A program made the position numbers and the translations under genes. DNA of 36,815 nt from Sphingomonas sp. (GTDB taxonomy: Bacteria > Pseudomonadota > Alphaproteobacteria > Sphingomonadales > Sphingomonadaceae), in the NCBI GenBank assembly GCA_019508115.1, contig JAEKMC010000077.1, positions 1 through 36,815 of the forward strand, written 5' to 3'. Every line of letters begins with the position of its first letter. Position 1 is the stretch's first letter. The notes under the pieces were generated by a model. It made no database searches, had not been told where the DNA came from, and worked only from the letters and a program-made list of their open reading frames with translations. This document shows, piece by piece, positions 6,378 through 15,537 of the stretch.

Positions 6378-7885
6378 GCGTCGTCCGTCCTGGGCTTGGC
6401 ATTGGCCATGAATGGCAGGATCAGGATCGCGGCAGCGCTCAATCCGCCCGCCAGCCAAAAGAAGCCGTCATAGCCGATCTGCTTCTGCATCGCCCCGCTC
6501 GCGCCCGCCACCAGCCGCGGCAGCAGGAAGGCGAAACCCGACAGGAAGGCATATTGCGCGACCGGATAGCGCGGGTTCACCAGCATCGATAGATAGACTA
6601 CGAACACCGCGCTCTCCAGCCCATGCGCGAACTGGTCGATGCCGGCCGAGAGGTAGATCACGCTATTGCTCGGCGGCACCTGCCACAGCCACACGAACAC
6701 CCAATTGCCCATCGCCGATCCCAGCGCGCCCACCGTCAGCGCCAGGCCGAGCCGCCAACGCGCTGCCATCCAGCCGCCCAGCGCGACACCCGCCACGCTG
6801 GAGACGATCGCAACCGGCCCGTCGGCGATGGCGATCTGGTTGAGGCTATAGCCGCGCGCGTTCCACATCGGATGCGACAAAGTCAGCGTCATCACGTCGC
6901 CCATGCGATAGATGGCCACGAAGGCGAGCAGCGGCAGCACCGCATAATCGTATCGCCAGAAGACATCGACATAAGGCCCGATCGCCGCCGATCGCCGCGC
7001 GGGCGCGTCCGGCTCCAGGCGTCGGATCCAGGGCAGGGCCAGCGCCAGCACCACGAATGGCAGGATCGCGAGCAAGAGCACGATCGGCGTGATGTTGGTC
7101 TTGCTGGTAATGCCGGCGCGTCCGGCAATCTCCAGCAGCAGCCAGCCGATCGTGGCCGTCACCACCAGCGACAGGAACAGGATCGCCGCGCTCGCGATCA
7201 GCCCGGTCGCGAGTGCCGCGCTGCGGCTCGGCGTCTCAAGCCCCCTCCCGCTTGCGGGAGAAGGCTCGGAAGGCCGCATCGCGCATAAGAGGGGGAAGGG
7301 GAGGAAGGCCAAGGTGGCGATGGCGAGATAGGCCCAGGTCCAGTCGAACTGCCCCGCGACATAGGCGGCGCCGCTCCCCGCGACGACCATCGCGCTGCGA
7401 TAGCCCCACAGATTGGCCGTCACCATCGGGCCTTGTTCAACCTGGGTCGGCGCAAGCTCGATCCGCCAGCCGTCCGCGGCGACCTCCAGCGTGGTGGTCC
7501 AGAAAGCGAGCAGCACCGCGAACAAGGCGGTGACGGGCAGGCTCTTGTCGTCCGACGTGAACGCCATCGCCAGCATCGACAGGAAAATGCCGAGCTGCGA
7601 CAGCATGATCCAGCTCCGGCGGCTGCCCCAGAAACGGCTGAATCCCGGAATCGCGAACCTGTCGAGTAAGGGCGCCCAGGTGAATTTGAATACGGGAAGG
7701 AGCGCGACCCAGGCGAAGAAGCCGATCAGCACGATGTCGACGTCATGCCGCGCCAGCCTGAGCAGCAGGACCGCGTTGAACATGTAGAAAGGCAGGCCCG
7801 CCGAGGAACCGAGCAGCAGATAGAGCGCGAGCCGCTCCAGCGGCGGGCGCGGCGCGGCGGCAGGCTCAGCCAAGGTGGGGTGCAT
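6374..7885 (-). CDS. AmpG-like MFS permease (muropeptide transporter family)
   Basis: 503 residues, close to AmpG (about 490). It is strongly hydrophobic with some 12-14 membrane segments. AmpG-type landmarks are LLGSSAGLPFYMF near the N-terminus, KFTWAPLLDRFAIP, SRRSWIMLSQLGIF, and an EVAADGWRIE segment corresponding to the ATQDIAIDAWRIE region. AmpG imports GlcNAc-anhydroMurNAc peptides for peptidoglycan recycling; that substrate is likely but unproven here. It is first in a two-gene unit with the serine hydrolase (4-base overlap). Residues ~207-216 (SEPSPASGRG) come from a palindromic repeat inserted in frame into a cytoplasmic loop. The ATG at 7885 has no strong ribosome site. Confidence 0.8.
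   Translation of the reverse strand: MHPTLAEPAAAPRPPLERLALYLLLGSSAGLPFYMFNAVLLLRLARHDVDIVLIGFFAWVALLPVFKFTWAPLLDRFAIPGFSRFWGSRRSWIMLSQLGIFLSMLAMAFTSDDKSLPVTALFAVLLAFWTTTLEVAADGWRIELAPTQVEQGPMVTANLWGYRSAMVVAGSGAAYVAGQFDWTWAYLAIATLAFLPFPLLCAMRPSEPSPASGRGLETPSRSAALATGLIASAAILFLSLVVTATIGWLLLEIAGRAGITSKTNITPIVLLLAILPFVVLALALPWIRRLEPDAPARRSAAIGPYVDVFWRYDYAVLPLLAFVAIYRMGDVMTLTLSHPMWNARGYSLNQIAIADGPVAIVSSVAGVALGGWMAARWRLGLALTVGALGSAMGNWVFVWLWQVPPSNSVIYLSAGIDQFAHGLESAVFVVYLSMLVNPRYPVAQYAFLSGFAFLLPRLVAGASGAMQKQIGYDGFFWLAGGLSAAAILILPFMANAKPRTDDA
7241..7264. repeat. Palindromic REP-like repeat inside the permease gene
   Basis: CTCCCGC (7245-7251), TT, GCGGGAG (7254-7260) forms a hairpin. The same core, with longer arms, lies between sucC and etfB (15507-15528). 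Here it is translated in frame as part of SPASGRG in a loop between membrane helices. Confidence 0.65.
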
Positions 7886-8079
7886 TTATAAGAAGCTGAT
7901 CTGCCGTCATTTCAAATACAGGCTCGCCTGACCGCGACGATCCGTCAACCGGGGGTGTTGCGTCGCTGCAACGGAAATGGCCAGGCGATTGAACCGGCTT
8001 CATAATCGCTGGCGCACCCGGAATCGCATGTTAACTTTCCTTTCAGTTCCATGAACGCGTGGACGAAGGGGGCACCCAC
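7886..8079. promoter_or_regulatory. Divergent control region between the permease and the TonB receptor
   Basis: 194 bases that must hold both promoters. One symmetric site is visible, GTTGC-N6-GCAAC at 7957-7972, possibly an operator, though the arms are only five bases. No confident -35/-10 pair can be named. Confidence 0.3.
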
Positions 8080-11013
8080 ATGACCATATCCAAGCTTTCC
8101 CTGATCTCGGGCTCGGCACTGTTCGCGCTGGCAATGGGCATGCCGGCCGCGGCGCAGAATGGTTCGGCCACGCCTCAGGATACCGCTATGCCGACGCCGG
8201 ACCAGGGTGAGCTCGTGATCACGGGGTCCCGCGTTGCCCGCAGCGGTTTTCAGTCACCCACGCCGCTGACGGTGCTGTCGCAGCGCGAGATTCAGAGCGA
8301 GTCTCCGACCAACAACATCGCGGATTTCATCAATCTGCAGCCGGCGCTCGCCGGATCGACACGGCCCTCCAATTCGCGCCTCAATCTCAGCAGCGGGCAG
8401 GCCGGCATCAACGCGCTCAACCTGCGCAACCTGGGTGAGACCCGCACGCTGGTGCTGATCGATGGCCGGCGTTCGGTCGCGTCGACCATCACCGGCCTGG
8501 TGGACGTCAACACGATTCCCCAATCGCTTGTCAAAAGCGTGGAAGTCGTCACGGGCGGCGCCTCGGCCGCCTATGGTTCCGATGCCGTCGCCGGTGTGGT
8601 GAACTTCATCCTCGACAAGAAATATGAAGGGGTGAAGCTCTCGGGCGACAGTGGGATCACCAGTCATGGCGACGGAGGCAATTATTCGTTTGAAGCCACC
8701 GCGGGCAAATCCTTCGCCGGCGGGCGCGGCCATATCCTGCTGAATGCGGAGATCGCGCATCGCGACGGCATTTTCAGCGTCGACCGCGGGTGGAATGCGA
8801 CGGGCTATGTCCGCATCCAGGATCCCAATTGGACGGCGACGAGCACTACCCCGCAATATCTGATCCGCACCCAGATCGGCGCCGCCAACTCGACGCCGGG
8901 CGGTCTCATCACGGCATCCGCCGGCACCGTCGCCAACGCCTTGCGCGGCGTCTATTTCGGCCAAAGCGGGCAGGTGCTTCAATATCAATATGGCGCGCTC
9001 ACCTTTCCAAACCCGACTGGAAGTGCCGCACCCACGCTGACGCAAGGCGGCAGCTGGCAGGTCAACGATTCAGGCCGCCGCATCGGCCTTGATCCGAAGG
9101 ACGACCGCCATGGTTTCTATGGTCGCTTGAGCTACGACGTCGCGGATGGCGTGGAGCTGTTTGGCGAGGCGTCGTACAATCAGCAGCATATTGTGTTCAA
9201 CGCCGGTCCCAACCTGCAGACCGGCATCTCCCTGAAGAGCGACAACGCCTTTCTGATCAACACGCTGGGCGCCGCGCGGCTGGCCGGCGTCACCGGCGTG
9301 ACGCTGGCGACAACGGCCGCCGACCTGCCGACCCGTGGGGTCAACAACAAGCGCAAGGTGCAGCGTTACGTCGTCGGCGCGGATGGCGAGTTCAATCTCT
9401 TCGGCAAGCCGGCGCATTGGGACGCGTTCGGCCAATATGGTCGCGCCGAGCTGTTCGAACAATTGACCAACATCCAGAACATCGCGCGCATCGCCAATGC
9501 TACCGACGCCGTGTTTGCGAAGGCTGGCAATCCCGGCGGCTATGCGGCGGGCTCGATCCAGTGCCGCATCAATGTGGACGCCGTTGCCACCAACGATGAC
9601 AAGGCCTGCGTTCCGCTCAACCGCCTGGGTCTGGGAGTCACCGATCCGGCGGCGATCGCTTACGTGCTCGGCTCGCCCTATCGGAAGGAAATCACCGAAG
9701 AAAAGGACGCGGGCTTCAACGTGTCGCTTACCCCGTTCGCCACTTGGGCCGGGGACGTCAGTGTCGCCGTCGGCGGCGAATGGCGGGAAGAGCGGATACA
9801 CGGCTCGGTTCCGACGCAGTTCCAGCCTGTCGTAGGCCCCACGTCCACCGCCAACGCCTGGTCGGTCGGCAATTATCTGCCGACCAACGGCCGTTATAAT
9901 GTGAAGGAAGCCTATTTCGAGACGGTCGTTCCGCTCGGCCTCGGCGTCGAATTCAACGGTGCCGTCCGCGCTACCGACTATTCCAGCGCGGGTTACGTCA
10001 CCACCTGGAAGGCCGGCGCGACCTGGCAGCCGATCAGCGACATCAGGTTACGTGTCGTACGCTCGCGCGACATCCGGGCGCCCAATCTGAACGAACTGTT
10101 CCAGGCCGGCGCGTCGAACAGCGATTCCGTCCGGAACCCCTTCTACACCAGCGATGGCAAGAATGGGCCGGCGACCTACTCTTATTCGGCCTTCGTCACT
10201 GGCAATCTCAACCTGAAGCCCGAGATCGCGAATCAATGGACCATTGGCGGCGTGTTGACGCCGCGATTCCTGCGCGGGTTCAATCTGTCGGTCGACTATT
10301 TCCGCATCAAGGTAAGGGACGCGATCAGCAGTTTCGGTGCGCAGGACATCATCAATCTCTGCCAATTGGGGAATCAGCAATTCTGTTCCGCCTACAGCAT
10401 CGATCCCACGCGCGGGACGCCGGCACAGCCCTACCTGCTGTTCCGCACGCAGCCGTTCAATGCGGCCAGCCAGCTCGTCCGCGGCATCGATTTCGACGTC
10501 TCCTATCGCCTGGCGGTGGGATCCGGCGACAGCGTGACCCTGCGCGGAACCGCGACCCGGTACATCGACAACATTCTAAATAACGGCGTTCCGGGAGCCG
10601 TGATCGCAAACACCGTCGGGGTGAATGGCGGTCAGTCCAGCACGCCCAAGTGGATTTTCCACAGCAGCCTGGCTTTCGATACGCCGAGCACTTCCGTCAC
10701 GATCGTCGGGCGTGGCGTGAGCGCGGGAAAATATTCGGCGACCGGCATAGAATGCCAGACCAACTGCCCGCTCTCGACGACCAACTATCCGACATATGAG
10801 GTCAATCATGTCAAAGGCCTGTTCTACGTCGACCTCAATGTTGCGCAGAAGATACGTTTCGGTAAGTCCGACGCCCAATTCTTCGTCAACCTGACCGATC
10901 TGTTCAACAAGGGGCCGATGCTGGTGCCGGAAACCGGTCTGGCCGCAAACAGCACATATTCGGACTTGCTTGGCCGCACGTTCCGGGTGGGCGTGCGTTT
11001 CGAGCTGCGCTGA
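8080..11013 (+). CDS. TonB-dependent outer-membrane receptor
   Basis: 977 residues from ATG 8080, preferred over an upstream GTG (8059) because AAGGGGG lies seven bases before it and a signal peptide follows directly (ISGSALFALAMGMPAAAQ, cleavage probably after AAAQ). The plug domain follows (~45-180: ELVITGSRV, PLTVLSQREIQSESPTNN, LRNLGETRTLVLIDGRR, SVEVVTGGASAAYGSDAVAGVVNFIL). The rest is the 22-stranded barrel with the late TonB-receptor segment RDIRAPNLNELFQAG and the C-terminal strand FRVGVRFELR. It takes up a large substrate across the outer membrane using TonB energy; the substrate is unknown. The class is much expanded in sphingomonads. It is convergent with a LytTR two-component pair. 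Confidence 0.92.
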   Translation: MTISKLSLISGSALFALAMGMPAAAQNGSATPQDTAMPTPDQGELVITGSRVARSGFQSPTPLTVLSQREIQSESPTNNIADFINLQPALAGSTRPSNSRLNLSSGQAGINALNLRNLGETRTLVLIDGRRSVASTITGLVDVNTIPQSLVKSVEVVTGGASAAYGSDAVAGVVNFILDKKYEGVKLSGDSGITSHGDGGNYSFEATAGKSFAGGRGHILLNAEIAHRDGIFSVDRGWNATGYVRIQDPNWTATSTTPQYLIRTQIGAANSTPGGLITASAGTVANALRGVYFGQSGQVLQYQYGALTFPNPTGSAAPTLTQGGSWQVNDSGRRIGLDPKDDRHGFYGRLSYDVADGVELFGEASYNQQHIVFNAGPNLQTGISLKSDNAFLINTLGAARLAGVTGVTLATTAADLPTRGVNNKRKVQRYVVGADGEFNLFGKPAHWDAFGQYGRAELFEQLTNIQNIARIANATDAVFAKAGNPGGYAAGSIQCRINVDAVATNDDKACVPLNRLGLGVTDPAAIAYVLGSPYRKEITEEKDAGFNVSLTPFATWAGDVSVAVGGEWREERIHGSVPTQFQPVVGPTSTANAWSVGNYLPTNGRYNVKEAYFETVVPLGLGVEFNGAVRATDYSSAGYVTTWKAGATWQPISDIRLRVVRSRDIRAPNLNELFQAGASNSDSVRNPFYTSDGKNGPATYSYSAFVTGNLNLKPEIANQWTIGGVLTPRFLRGFNLSVDYFRIKVRDAISSFGAQDIINLCQLGNQQFCSAYSIDPTRGTPAQPYLLFRTQPFNAASQLVRGIDFDVSYRLAVGSGDSVTLRGTATRYIDNILNNGVPGAVIANTVGVNGGQSSTPKWIFHSSLAFDTPSTSVTIVGRGVSAGKYSATGIECQTNCPLSTTNYPTYEVNHVKGLFYVDLNVAQKIRFGKSDAQFFVNLTDLFNKGPMLVPETGLAANSTYSDLLGRTFRVGVRFELR

Positions 11014-11024
11014 GTGTTATGCCG

Positions 11025-11043
11025 TCGCCGGCCTTGCCGGCGA
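11025..11043. terminator. Hairpin between convergent genes, possible terminator
   Basis: TCGCCGGC (11025-11032), loop CTT, GCCGGCGA (11036-11043) is a perfect 8-bp stem in the 64-base gap between the receptor and the response-regulator gene. There is no T run on either side, so it may be a weak bidirectional terminator or a REP-like palindrome. Confidence 0.4.
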
Positions 11044-11077
11044 TGGCCGCGCTTCGACGCTTATAAAATTGCTGCGC

Positions 11078-11854
11078 TCAGCCGTGCGCGTGCCGCAGTA
11101 GATCCGCGCGATACAGCCGGCCGAGCGGGATTTCGCTGCCGCCGGTTAGCAACAGGCTGTAGCCGCCTGCGGTCTTGCGGCGGATCTTCGCGATCAAGTC
11201 GAGCCGCACCACATAGGAACGGTGCACGCGCATGAAGCGGTTGGGGTCGAGCCGCGCCGCGATCGACCCGATCGACGCGCGATGCAGGTAGCTCTGGTCG
11301 CGCACGAACAGCCGGACATATTCGCCCTCGGCCTGCACCATCTCGACCGTGTCGAGATCGACGCGCACGCGTTCGGCGCGGCGGTGGACCCAGATTTCGT
11401 TGGCGGGCGCGCCGCTTGTGCCCCCTTCGGAGCGTAGCGCGTCGATCTGGCTGGCAAGCTCGGCTAGGCGGCGGCGCGCGTCGCGCTGCTCGATCACGTC
11501 GCGCAGCCGCGCCACGGCGGTTTCGAGCCGCGCATGGCGCACCGGCTTGATCAGGAAGTCGATCGCGCCTGTATCGAACGCATGCGCCGCGAATTGCGGG
11601 TAGGCGGTCACGAACACGATGAGCGGCGGGCTTGCCTTGGCCGCCGCGGCGAGCGCCTCGACCACGTCGAAGCCGTCGAGCGCGGGCATTTCGATGTCGA
11701 GGAAGATCGCGTCGGGCGCATGAAGGTCGATCAGGTCGAGCGCGTCGCGGCCGTTCTGCGCGCTGCCCTCGATCACGATATCGTCGATCTTCGACAGCAT
11801 CCGCACCAGCCGCTCGACCGCGAGGATCTCGTCGTCGCAGACCACGATTCTCAT
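11078..11854 (-). CDS. LytTR-family response regulator
   Basis: 258 residues. The receiver domain (1-~120) has the acidic pair D7-D8, phospho-acceptor D53 in FLDIEMP, T83 in FVTAYP and K103 in LIKP. A linker helix (~110-145) leads to a LytTR DNA-binding domain (~153-255: IWVHRRAERVRVDLDTVEMV, EGEYVRLFV, FMRVHRSYVVRLDLIAKI, GGSEIPLGRLYRADLL). It acts as a cytoplasmic transcription factor phosphorylated by the partner kinase, whose stop overlaps this gene's ATG by four bases (11851-11854). The targets are unknown; the adjacent receptor gene is one possibility. Confidence 0.92.
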   Translation of the reverse strand: MRIVVCDDEILAVERLVRMLSKIDDIVIEGSAQNGRDALDLIDLHAPDAIFLDIEMPALDGFDVVEALAAAAKASPPLIVFVTAYPQFAAHAFDTGAIDFLIKPVRHARLETAVARLRDVIEQRDARRRLAELASQIDALRSEGGTSGAPANEIWVHRRAERVRVDLDTVEMVQAEGEYVRLFVRDQSYLHRASIGSIAARLDPNRFMRVHRSYVVRLDLIAKIRRKTAGGYSLLLTGGSEIPLGRLYRADLLRHAHG

Positions 11855-12948
11855 ATGCGCGCCTCGTAGATGGCGGGCAGCGTCAGGCGCACGCAGAAGC
11901 CGGCTTCGTCGGCCACCGTGGTGAAGCGGCTCGCGCCCGGATAGCGCATGCTCAGCCGCTCAGCGACGTTGGCGAGGCCGATACCCGGCGGTCCACGTCT
12001 TTGCCCGTTGATATCGCCAAAACTGTTGCGGATGGTGAGCTCCAGCATGTCGCCGTCGCGCCGCGCGGTGATGCGTAGCGAGACTGGCTTGGTGCTCTTG
12101 CGCACCGCATGCTTGATCACATTCTCGACCACGGGCTGGGTGATCAGGCTCGGCACGAGCAAATCCCGCAAATCCTCGGGCACGTCGACCTCGACCTGCA
12201 AACGGTCAGGGAAGCGCGCGGTTTCGATGCTCAGATAGAGTTCCTGCAACTCCAGTTCGCGCGCGAGCGTGATATCGTCCTCGGGATTGAGTTCGAGCGT
12301 GGTGTGGAGGAAATCGGAGAGATTCTCGACCATCGCCTCGGCCTCCTCGGTCTCTTTGCGGCCGACGAGCGAGGCGATCGAATTGAGCGTGTTGAACATG
12401 AAATGCGGGTTGAGCTGGTAGCGGAGCGCCTTGATCTGCGCCGACTGCGCCACCGCGCGCAGATGCGTCAGCCGCCGGTCCCGCTCGCGCAGGTCGGCAT
12501 GGTAATAGATGACCAGCAGCAAGGCGGCGGTGGTGCCATAGGTCCAGAACCAGACCGTCGTCGCCGCGAAATAGGAGGCGACCGTCGCGCGCTGCATCGA
12601 CGCCTCCGACATGAAGAGCGAGAACAGCCCGAAATTGGCGAATGCGTGCAGCACCGACGCAATCACCGATCCCGCCGCCGCCACTGCGATGCGCCGGCCG
12701 AGCGGCGTCGCGTGCATCCGCTTGAGCGCGGATGCGAGGCCGAAGGACAGAATGATGCCGACGAGCGACATGCTGGCGCGCGCGATCAGTTCGGATCGCG
12801 TCATGACCGGCATGCGCATCGCCCGTTCGGCGGCGGCCATCTGCGCGGTCAGCAGCACGAATTGCGTGGTCCAGCACAGCAAGACGGTCAGGATCGCGAC
12901 CCTGTTGGCGGACAGACCGCCGTCATTCTGGGCTGGTTCCGGATCCAT
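11851..12948 (-). CDS. LytS/YehU-type membrane sensor histidine kinase
   Basis: 365 residues. Four hydrophobic segments lie in the first 150 residues (about 16-37, 58-76, 87-110 and 125-148), with no large periplasmic domain. The His_kinase (PF06580) box LNPHFMFNTLNSIASLV contains phospho-acceptor H182, and a HATPase domain follows with VVENVIKHAV (N box) and GPPGIGLANVAERL (G box). It forms a coupled operon with the LytTR regulator downstream (ATGA overlap). The stimulus is unknown; a sensor built only of membrane helices suggests a membrane-borne or envelope signal. The ATG at 12948 has no strong ribosome site. Confidence 0.9.
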   Translation of the reverse strand: MDPEPAQNDGGLSANRVAILTVLLCWTTQFVLLTAQMAAAERAMRMPVMTRSELIARASMSLVGIILSFGLASALKRMHATPLGRRIAVAAAGSVIASVLHAFANFGLFSLFMSEASMQRATVASYFAATTVWFWTYGTTAALLLVIYYHADLRERDRRLTHLRAVAQSAQIKALRYQLNPHFMFNTLNSIASLVGRKETEEAEAMVENLSDFLHTTLELNPEDDITLARELELQELYLSIETARFPDRLQVEVDVPEDLRDLLVPSLITQPVVENVIKHAVRKSTKPVSLRITARRDGDMLELTIRNSFGDINGQRRGPPGIGLANVAERLSMRYPGASRFTTVADEAGFCVRLTLPAIYEARI

Positions 12949-13038
12949 GACGCATTGCTACGGTTTTCGGTGCATCTGCGTAAGTGTCGGATCGTGCCGT
13001 TGGTCGGCGGCGCGTGGCTGTTCGTGCGCTCTCGCCGC

Positions 13039-13587
13039 TCAGGCCGCCGCTTCGCTGCGGTCGAGATCGGCGATGGCCTGGCCCGCGCGCTCCGCCAGCC
13101 TCGCCAATTGCGCCAACGGAAGCGCGCCCTCGCGCGGACGCGTATCCATCGCGAACAAGGTGCCGAGCGGATGGCCGCCGGATCCGCGCACCGCGATGCC
13201 GACGTAGAAGCGCACATTGGGTTCGTTCTGCACGAACGGATTGCCCGCGAAACGCTCGTCGGAAAGTGCGTCCACGATCACCAGCGGCTCGCCAGGATGA
13301 AGAATGGCATGCGCGCAAAAGGAAACCGCGCGCGACGTCGCCGGCATATCGATCCCGATCCGCGCGGCGAACCACGTCCGATCGCGGTCGATGATCGAAA
13401 GCCCGGCCATCGGCACGCCGAACAAGGACGTGGTCTTGGCCGCCAGTTGATACAGCGTAGGGTCGGGCGGCGCTCGCAACACGCCCGACGCGTCGACCGC
13501 ACGCTGACGCGCTCGCTCATCGGCGGGGCACGGTGCGGGCGAGAAGAAGCTCAATGACACGGACCATTTCTTATGATCGCGATGCAT
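13039..13587 (-). CDS. GAF-domain protein
   Basis: 182 residues, one GAF domain over ~40-175: LYQLAAKTTSLFGVPMAGLSIIDRDRTWFAARIG, then VSFCAHAILHPGEPLVIVDALSDERF, FYVGIAVRGSGGHPLGTLFAMD. This is the arrangement of stand-alone GAF proteins and of GAF modules fused to kinases or diguanylate cyclases; no output domain is attached. It lies 90 bases upstream of the LytS gene in the same direction, so co-transcription is possible. The start at 13587 lacks a clear ribosome site and a slightly later GTG could be used. The ligand is unknown. Confidence 0.78.
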   Translation of the reverse strand: MHRDHKKWSVSLSFFSPAPCPADERARQRAVDASGVLRAPPDPTLYQLAAKTTSLFGVPMAGLSIIDRDRTWFAARIGIDMPATSRAVSFCAHAILHPGEPLVIVDALSDERFAGNPFVQNEPNVRFYVGIAVRGSGGHPLGTLFAMDTRPREGALPLAQLARLAERAGQAIADLDRSEAAA

Positions 13588-13646
13588 ACCGCAAGATTAA
13601 CGCGGGCAAGCGGAAATGTCCGATCTGGCGCATGTTCGTCGGACGA

Positions 13647-13685
13647 CATGCGATACCCCAGGGCTCAACCTGGGATGATCGCATG
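13647..13685. repeat. Interrupted 39-base palindrome between the GAF gene and etfA
   Basis: Outer arms CATGCGAT/ATCGCATG (13647-13654, 13678-13685) and inner arms CCCAGG/CCTGGG (13657-13662, 13669-13674) enclose GCTCAA. There is no T run. It lies upstream of the GAF gene and downstream of etfA, both on the minus strand, and could be a REP-type repeat or help end etfBA transcripts. Confidence 0.5.
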
Positions 13686-13711
13686 CCCATCAACACATTG
13701 TATTGTCTGTC

Positions 13712-14644
13712 TTAAAGCTTGGCGGTGAGTTCCGGCACGATCTGGAACAGATCCCCGACCAGGCCGAGGTCCGCCACCTGGAAGATCGGCGCATCCTCGT
13801 CCTTGTTGATCGCGACGATCGTCTTGCTGTCCTTCATCCCCGCGAGATGCTGGATCGCACCCGAAATGCCCACAGCGACATAAAGCTCGGGGGCCACGAT
13901 CTTGCCGGTCTGGCCGACCTGATAGTCGTTGGGGGCATAGCCCGCATCGACCGCGGCCCGGCTCGCGCCGACCGCGGCGCCGAGCTTGTCGGCGAGCGGA
14001 TCGATCACGCGGTGGAAATCCTCCGACGATCCGAGCGCGCGACCACCCGATACAACCACTTTGGCGCTTGTCAGCTCCGGACGCTCGGACTTGCTCGTCT
14101 CGGCGCCGACGAAGCTCGACAGCCCCGCATCGCCCGTGCCTGCAACGGCCTCGACACTCGCGCTGCCGCCGGTCCCGGCCTTGGCGAAGGCGGTGCCGCG
14201 TACGGTCAGTACTTTCTTCGCGTCCGACGATTTGACCGTCGCGATCGCATTGCCGGCATAGATGGGACGCGTGAACGTGTCCGCGCTCTCGATCGACAGC
14301 ACGTCCGAAATCTGCATCACGTCGAGCATCGCGGCAACGCGCGGCGCGACATTCTTGCCGACCGAGGTGGCGTTGAACAGCAATGCGTCATAGCCGCCGG
14401 CAAGCCCCGCCACCAATGGCGCGACATTCTCGGCGAGCATATGCTCATAGCCCGCATCGTCCGCGAGCAGCACCTTGGCGACGCCCGCAATCTTCGCGGT
14501 CGCGTCGGCGGCCTGTTTCGCCTCCGCGCCGGAGCCCGCGACCAGCGCATGGACCTCGCCCAGTTTCTGCGCGGCGGTGATGGTGGAGAGCGAAGCGTCC
14601 CTGGGGACGCCGCTTTCATGCTCGACCAGAACCAGAACGCTCAT
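13712..14644 (-). CDS. etfA: Electron transfer flavoprotein, alpha subunit
   Basis: 310 residues, the normal length. The N-terminal domain begins [12 protein letters not shown]. The C-terminal FAD-binding domain (~190-310) has [55 protein letters not shown] and [22 protein letters not shown], which is the ETF-alpha signature. With EtfB it accepts electrons from acyl-CoA and other dehydrogenases and passes them to ETF:ubiquinone oxidoreductase. Its ATG overlaps the etfB stop by four bases (14641-14644), so the subunits are made in a coupled way. Confidence 0.96.
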   Translation of the reverse strand: MSVLVLVEHESGVPRDASLSTITAAQKLGEVHALVAGSGAEAKQAADATAKIAGVAKVLLADDAGYEHMLAENVAPLVAGLAGGYDALLFNATSVGKNVAPRVAAMLDVMQISDVLSIESADTFTRPIYAGNAIATVKSSDAKKVLTVRGTAFAKAGTGGSASVEAVAGTGDAGLSSFVGAETSKSERPELTSAKVVVSGGRALGSSEDFHRVIDPLADKLGAAVGASRAAVDAGYAPNDYQVGQTGKIVAPELYVAVGISGAIQHLAGMKDSKTIVAINKDEDAPIFQVADLGLVGDLFQIVPELTAKL

Positions 14645-15390
14645 GCGACCACTCCCAGATCCTTGATCTTGGCGACCAGTTCGTCGACCGACCCCAGCTT
14701 GACGCCCGCCTGGCGCTTGGCCGGCTCCTCGACCTTGAGAATGGTCAGGCGCGGCGCGATGTCGACGCCGTAATCGGCGGGCGACTTGGTCGCCATCGGC
14801 TTGGTCTTGGCCTTCATGATGTTGGGCAGGCTCGCATAACGCGGCTCGTTGAGGCGCAGATCGGTGGTGACGATCGCGGGGAGCGTCAGGCTCACCGTCT
14901 CGAGACCGCCATCCACTTCGCGCGTGACTTCGACCTTGTCGCCCTTGACCTCGACCTTCGACGCGAACGTCCCCTGCGGACGGCCGGAGAGCGCGGCCAG
15001 CATCTGGCCGGTCTGGTTCGAATCGTCGTCGATCGCCTGCTTGCCGAGCAGCACGATGCCGGGCTGCTCCTCGTCCATTACCGCCTTCAGCAGCTTGGCG
15101 ACGCCCAAGGGCTCGACCTCTTGCTCCGACAGGATCAGGATCGCGCGATCGGCGCCCATGGCGAGTGCGGTGCGCAGCGTGTCCTGCGCCTTCTGCGGGC
15201 CGACCGAGACCACGACGATCTCGCTTGCCGCGCCCTTCTCCCTCAGCCGGATCGCCTCCTCGACCGCAATCTCGTCGAACGGATTCATCGACATCTTGAC
15301 GTTGGTCAGGTCGACACCCGTCCCGTCCATCTTCACCCGCGGCTTCACGTTATAGTCGATCACCCGCTTCACAGGCACGAGTATCTTCAT
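14641..15390 (-). CDS. etfB: Electron transfer flavoprotein, beta subunit
   Basis: 249 residues, the usual size. It begins [19 protein letters not shown] and shows [16 protein letters not shown], a nucleotide-site segment [16 protein letters not shown] and the family signature [21 protein letters not shown]. It is the AMP-binding partner of EtfA. The gene precedes etfA with a 4-base overlap. Upstream lies a palindromic repeat and then sucC on the same strand, which may contribute read-through transcription. Confidence 0.96.
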   Translation of the reverse strand: MKILVPVKRVIDYNVKPRVKMDGTGVDLTNVKMSMNPFDEIAVEEAIRLREKGAASEIVVVSVGPQKAQDTLRTALAMGADRAILILSEQEVEPLGVAKLLKAVMDEEQPGIVLLGKQAIDDDSNQTGQMLAALSGRPQGTFASKVEVKGDKVEVTREVDGGLETVSLTLPAIVTTDLRLNEPRYASLPNIMKAKTKPMATKSPADYGVDIAPRLTILKVEEPAKRQAGVKLGSVDELVAKIKDLGVVA

Positions 15391-15506
15391 CGCATCCTCA
15401 GTTCGAAGTTCGGCGTTACGCGGCCCCTAAACCTTATGGGCGCGGTAGGTCGAGGGAATAGAGATGGCTTCCCTATACGTAAAGCAGGCGTGGATGCTGT
15501 CGCATT

Positions 15507-15528
15507 CCCCTCCCGCAAGCGGGAGGGG
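15507..15528. repeat. REP-like palindrome between sucC and etfB
   Basis: CCCCTCCCGC (15507-15516), AA, GCGGGAGGGG (15519-15528): a perfect 10-bp stem ten bases after the sucC stop. There is no T tract. The CTCCCGC/GCGGGAG core also occurs inside the permease gene at 7245-7260. It may stabilise the sucC 3' end. Confidence 0.65.
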
Positions 15529-15537
15529 AGAAGGGAA

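Noticed and set aside
12109-13557. A 482-codon plus-strand frame
   Set aside because: It is antisense to the LytS kinase and GAF genes, with low-complexity Arg-rich translation.
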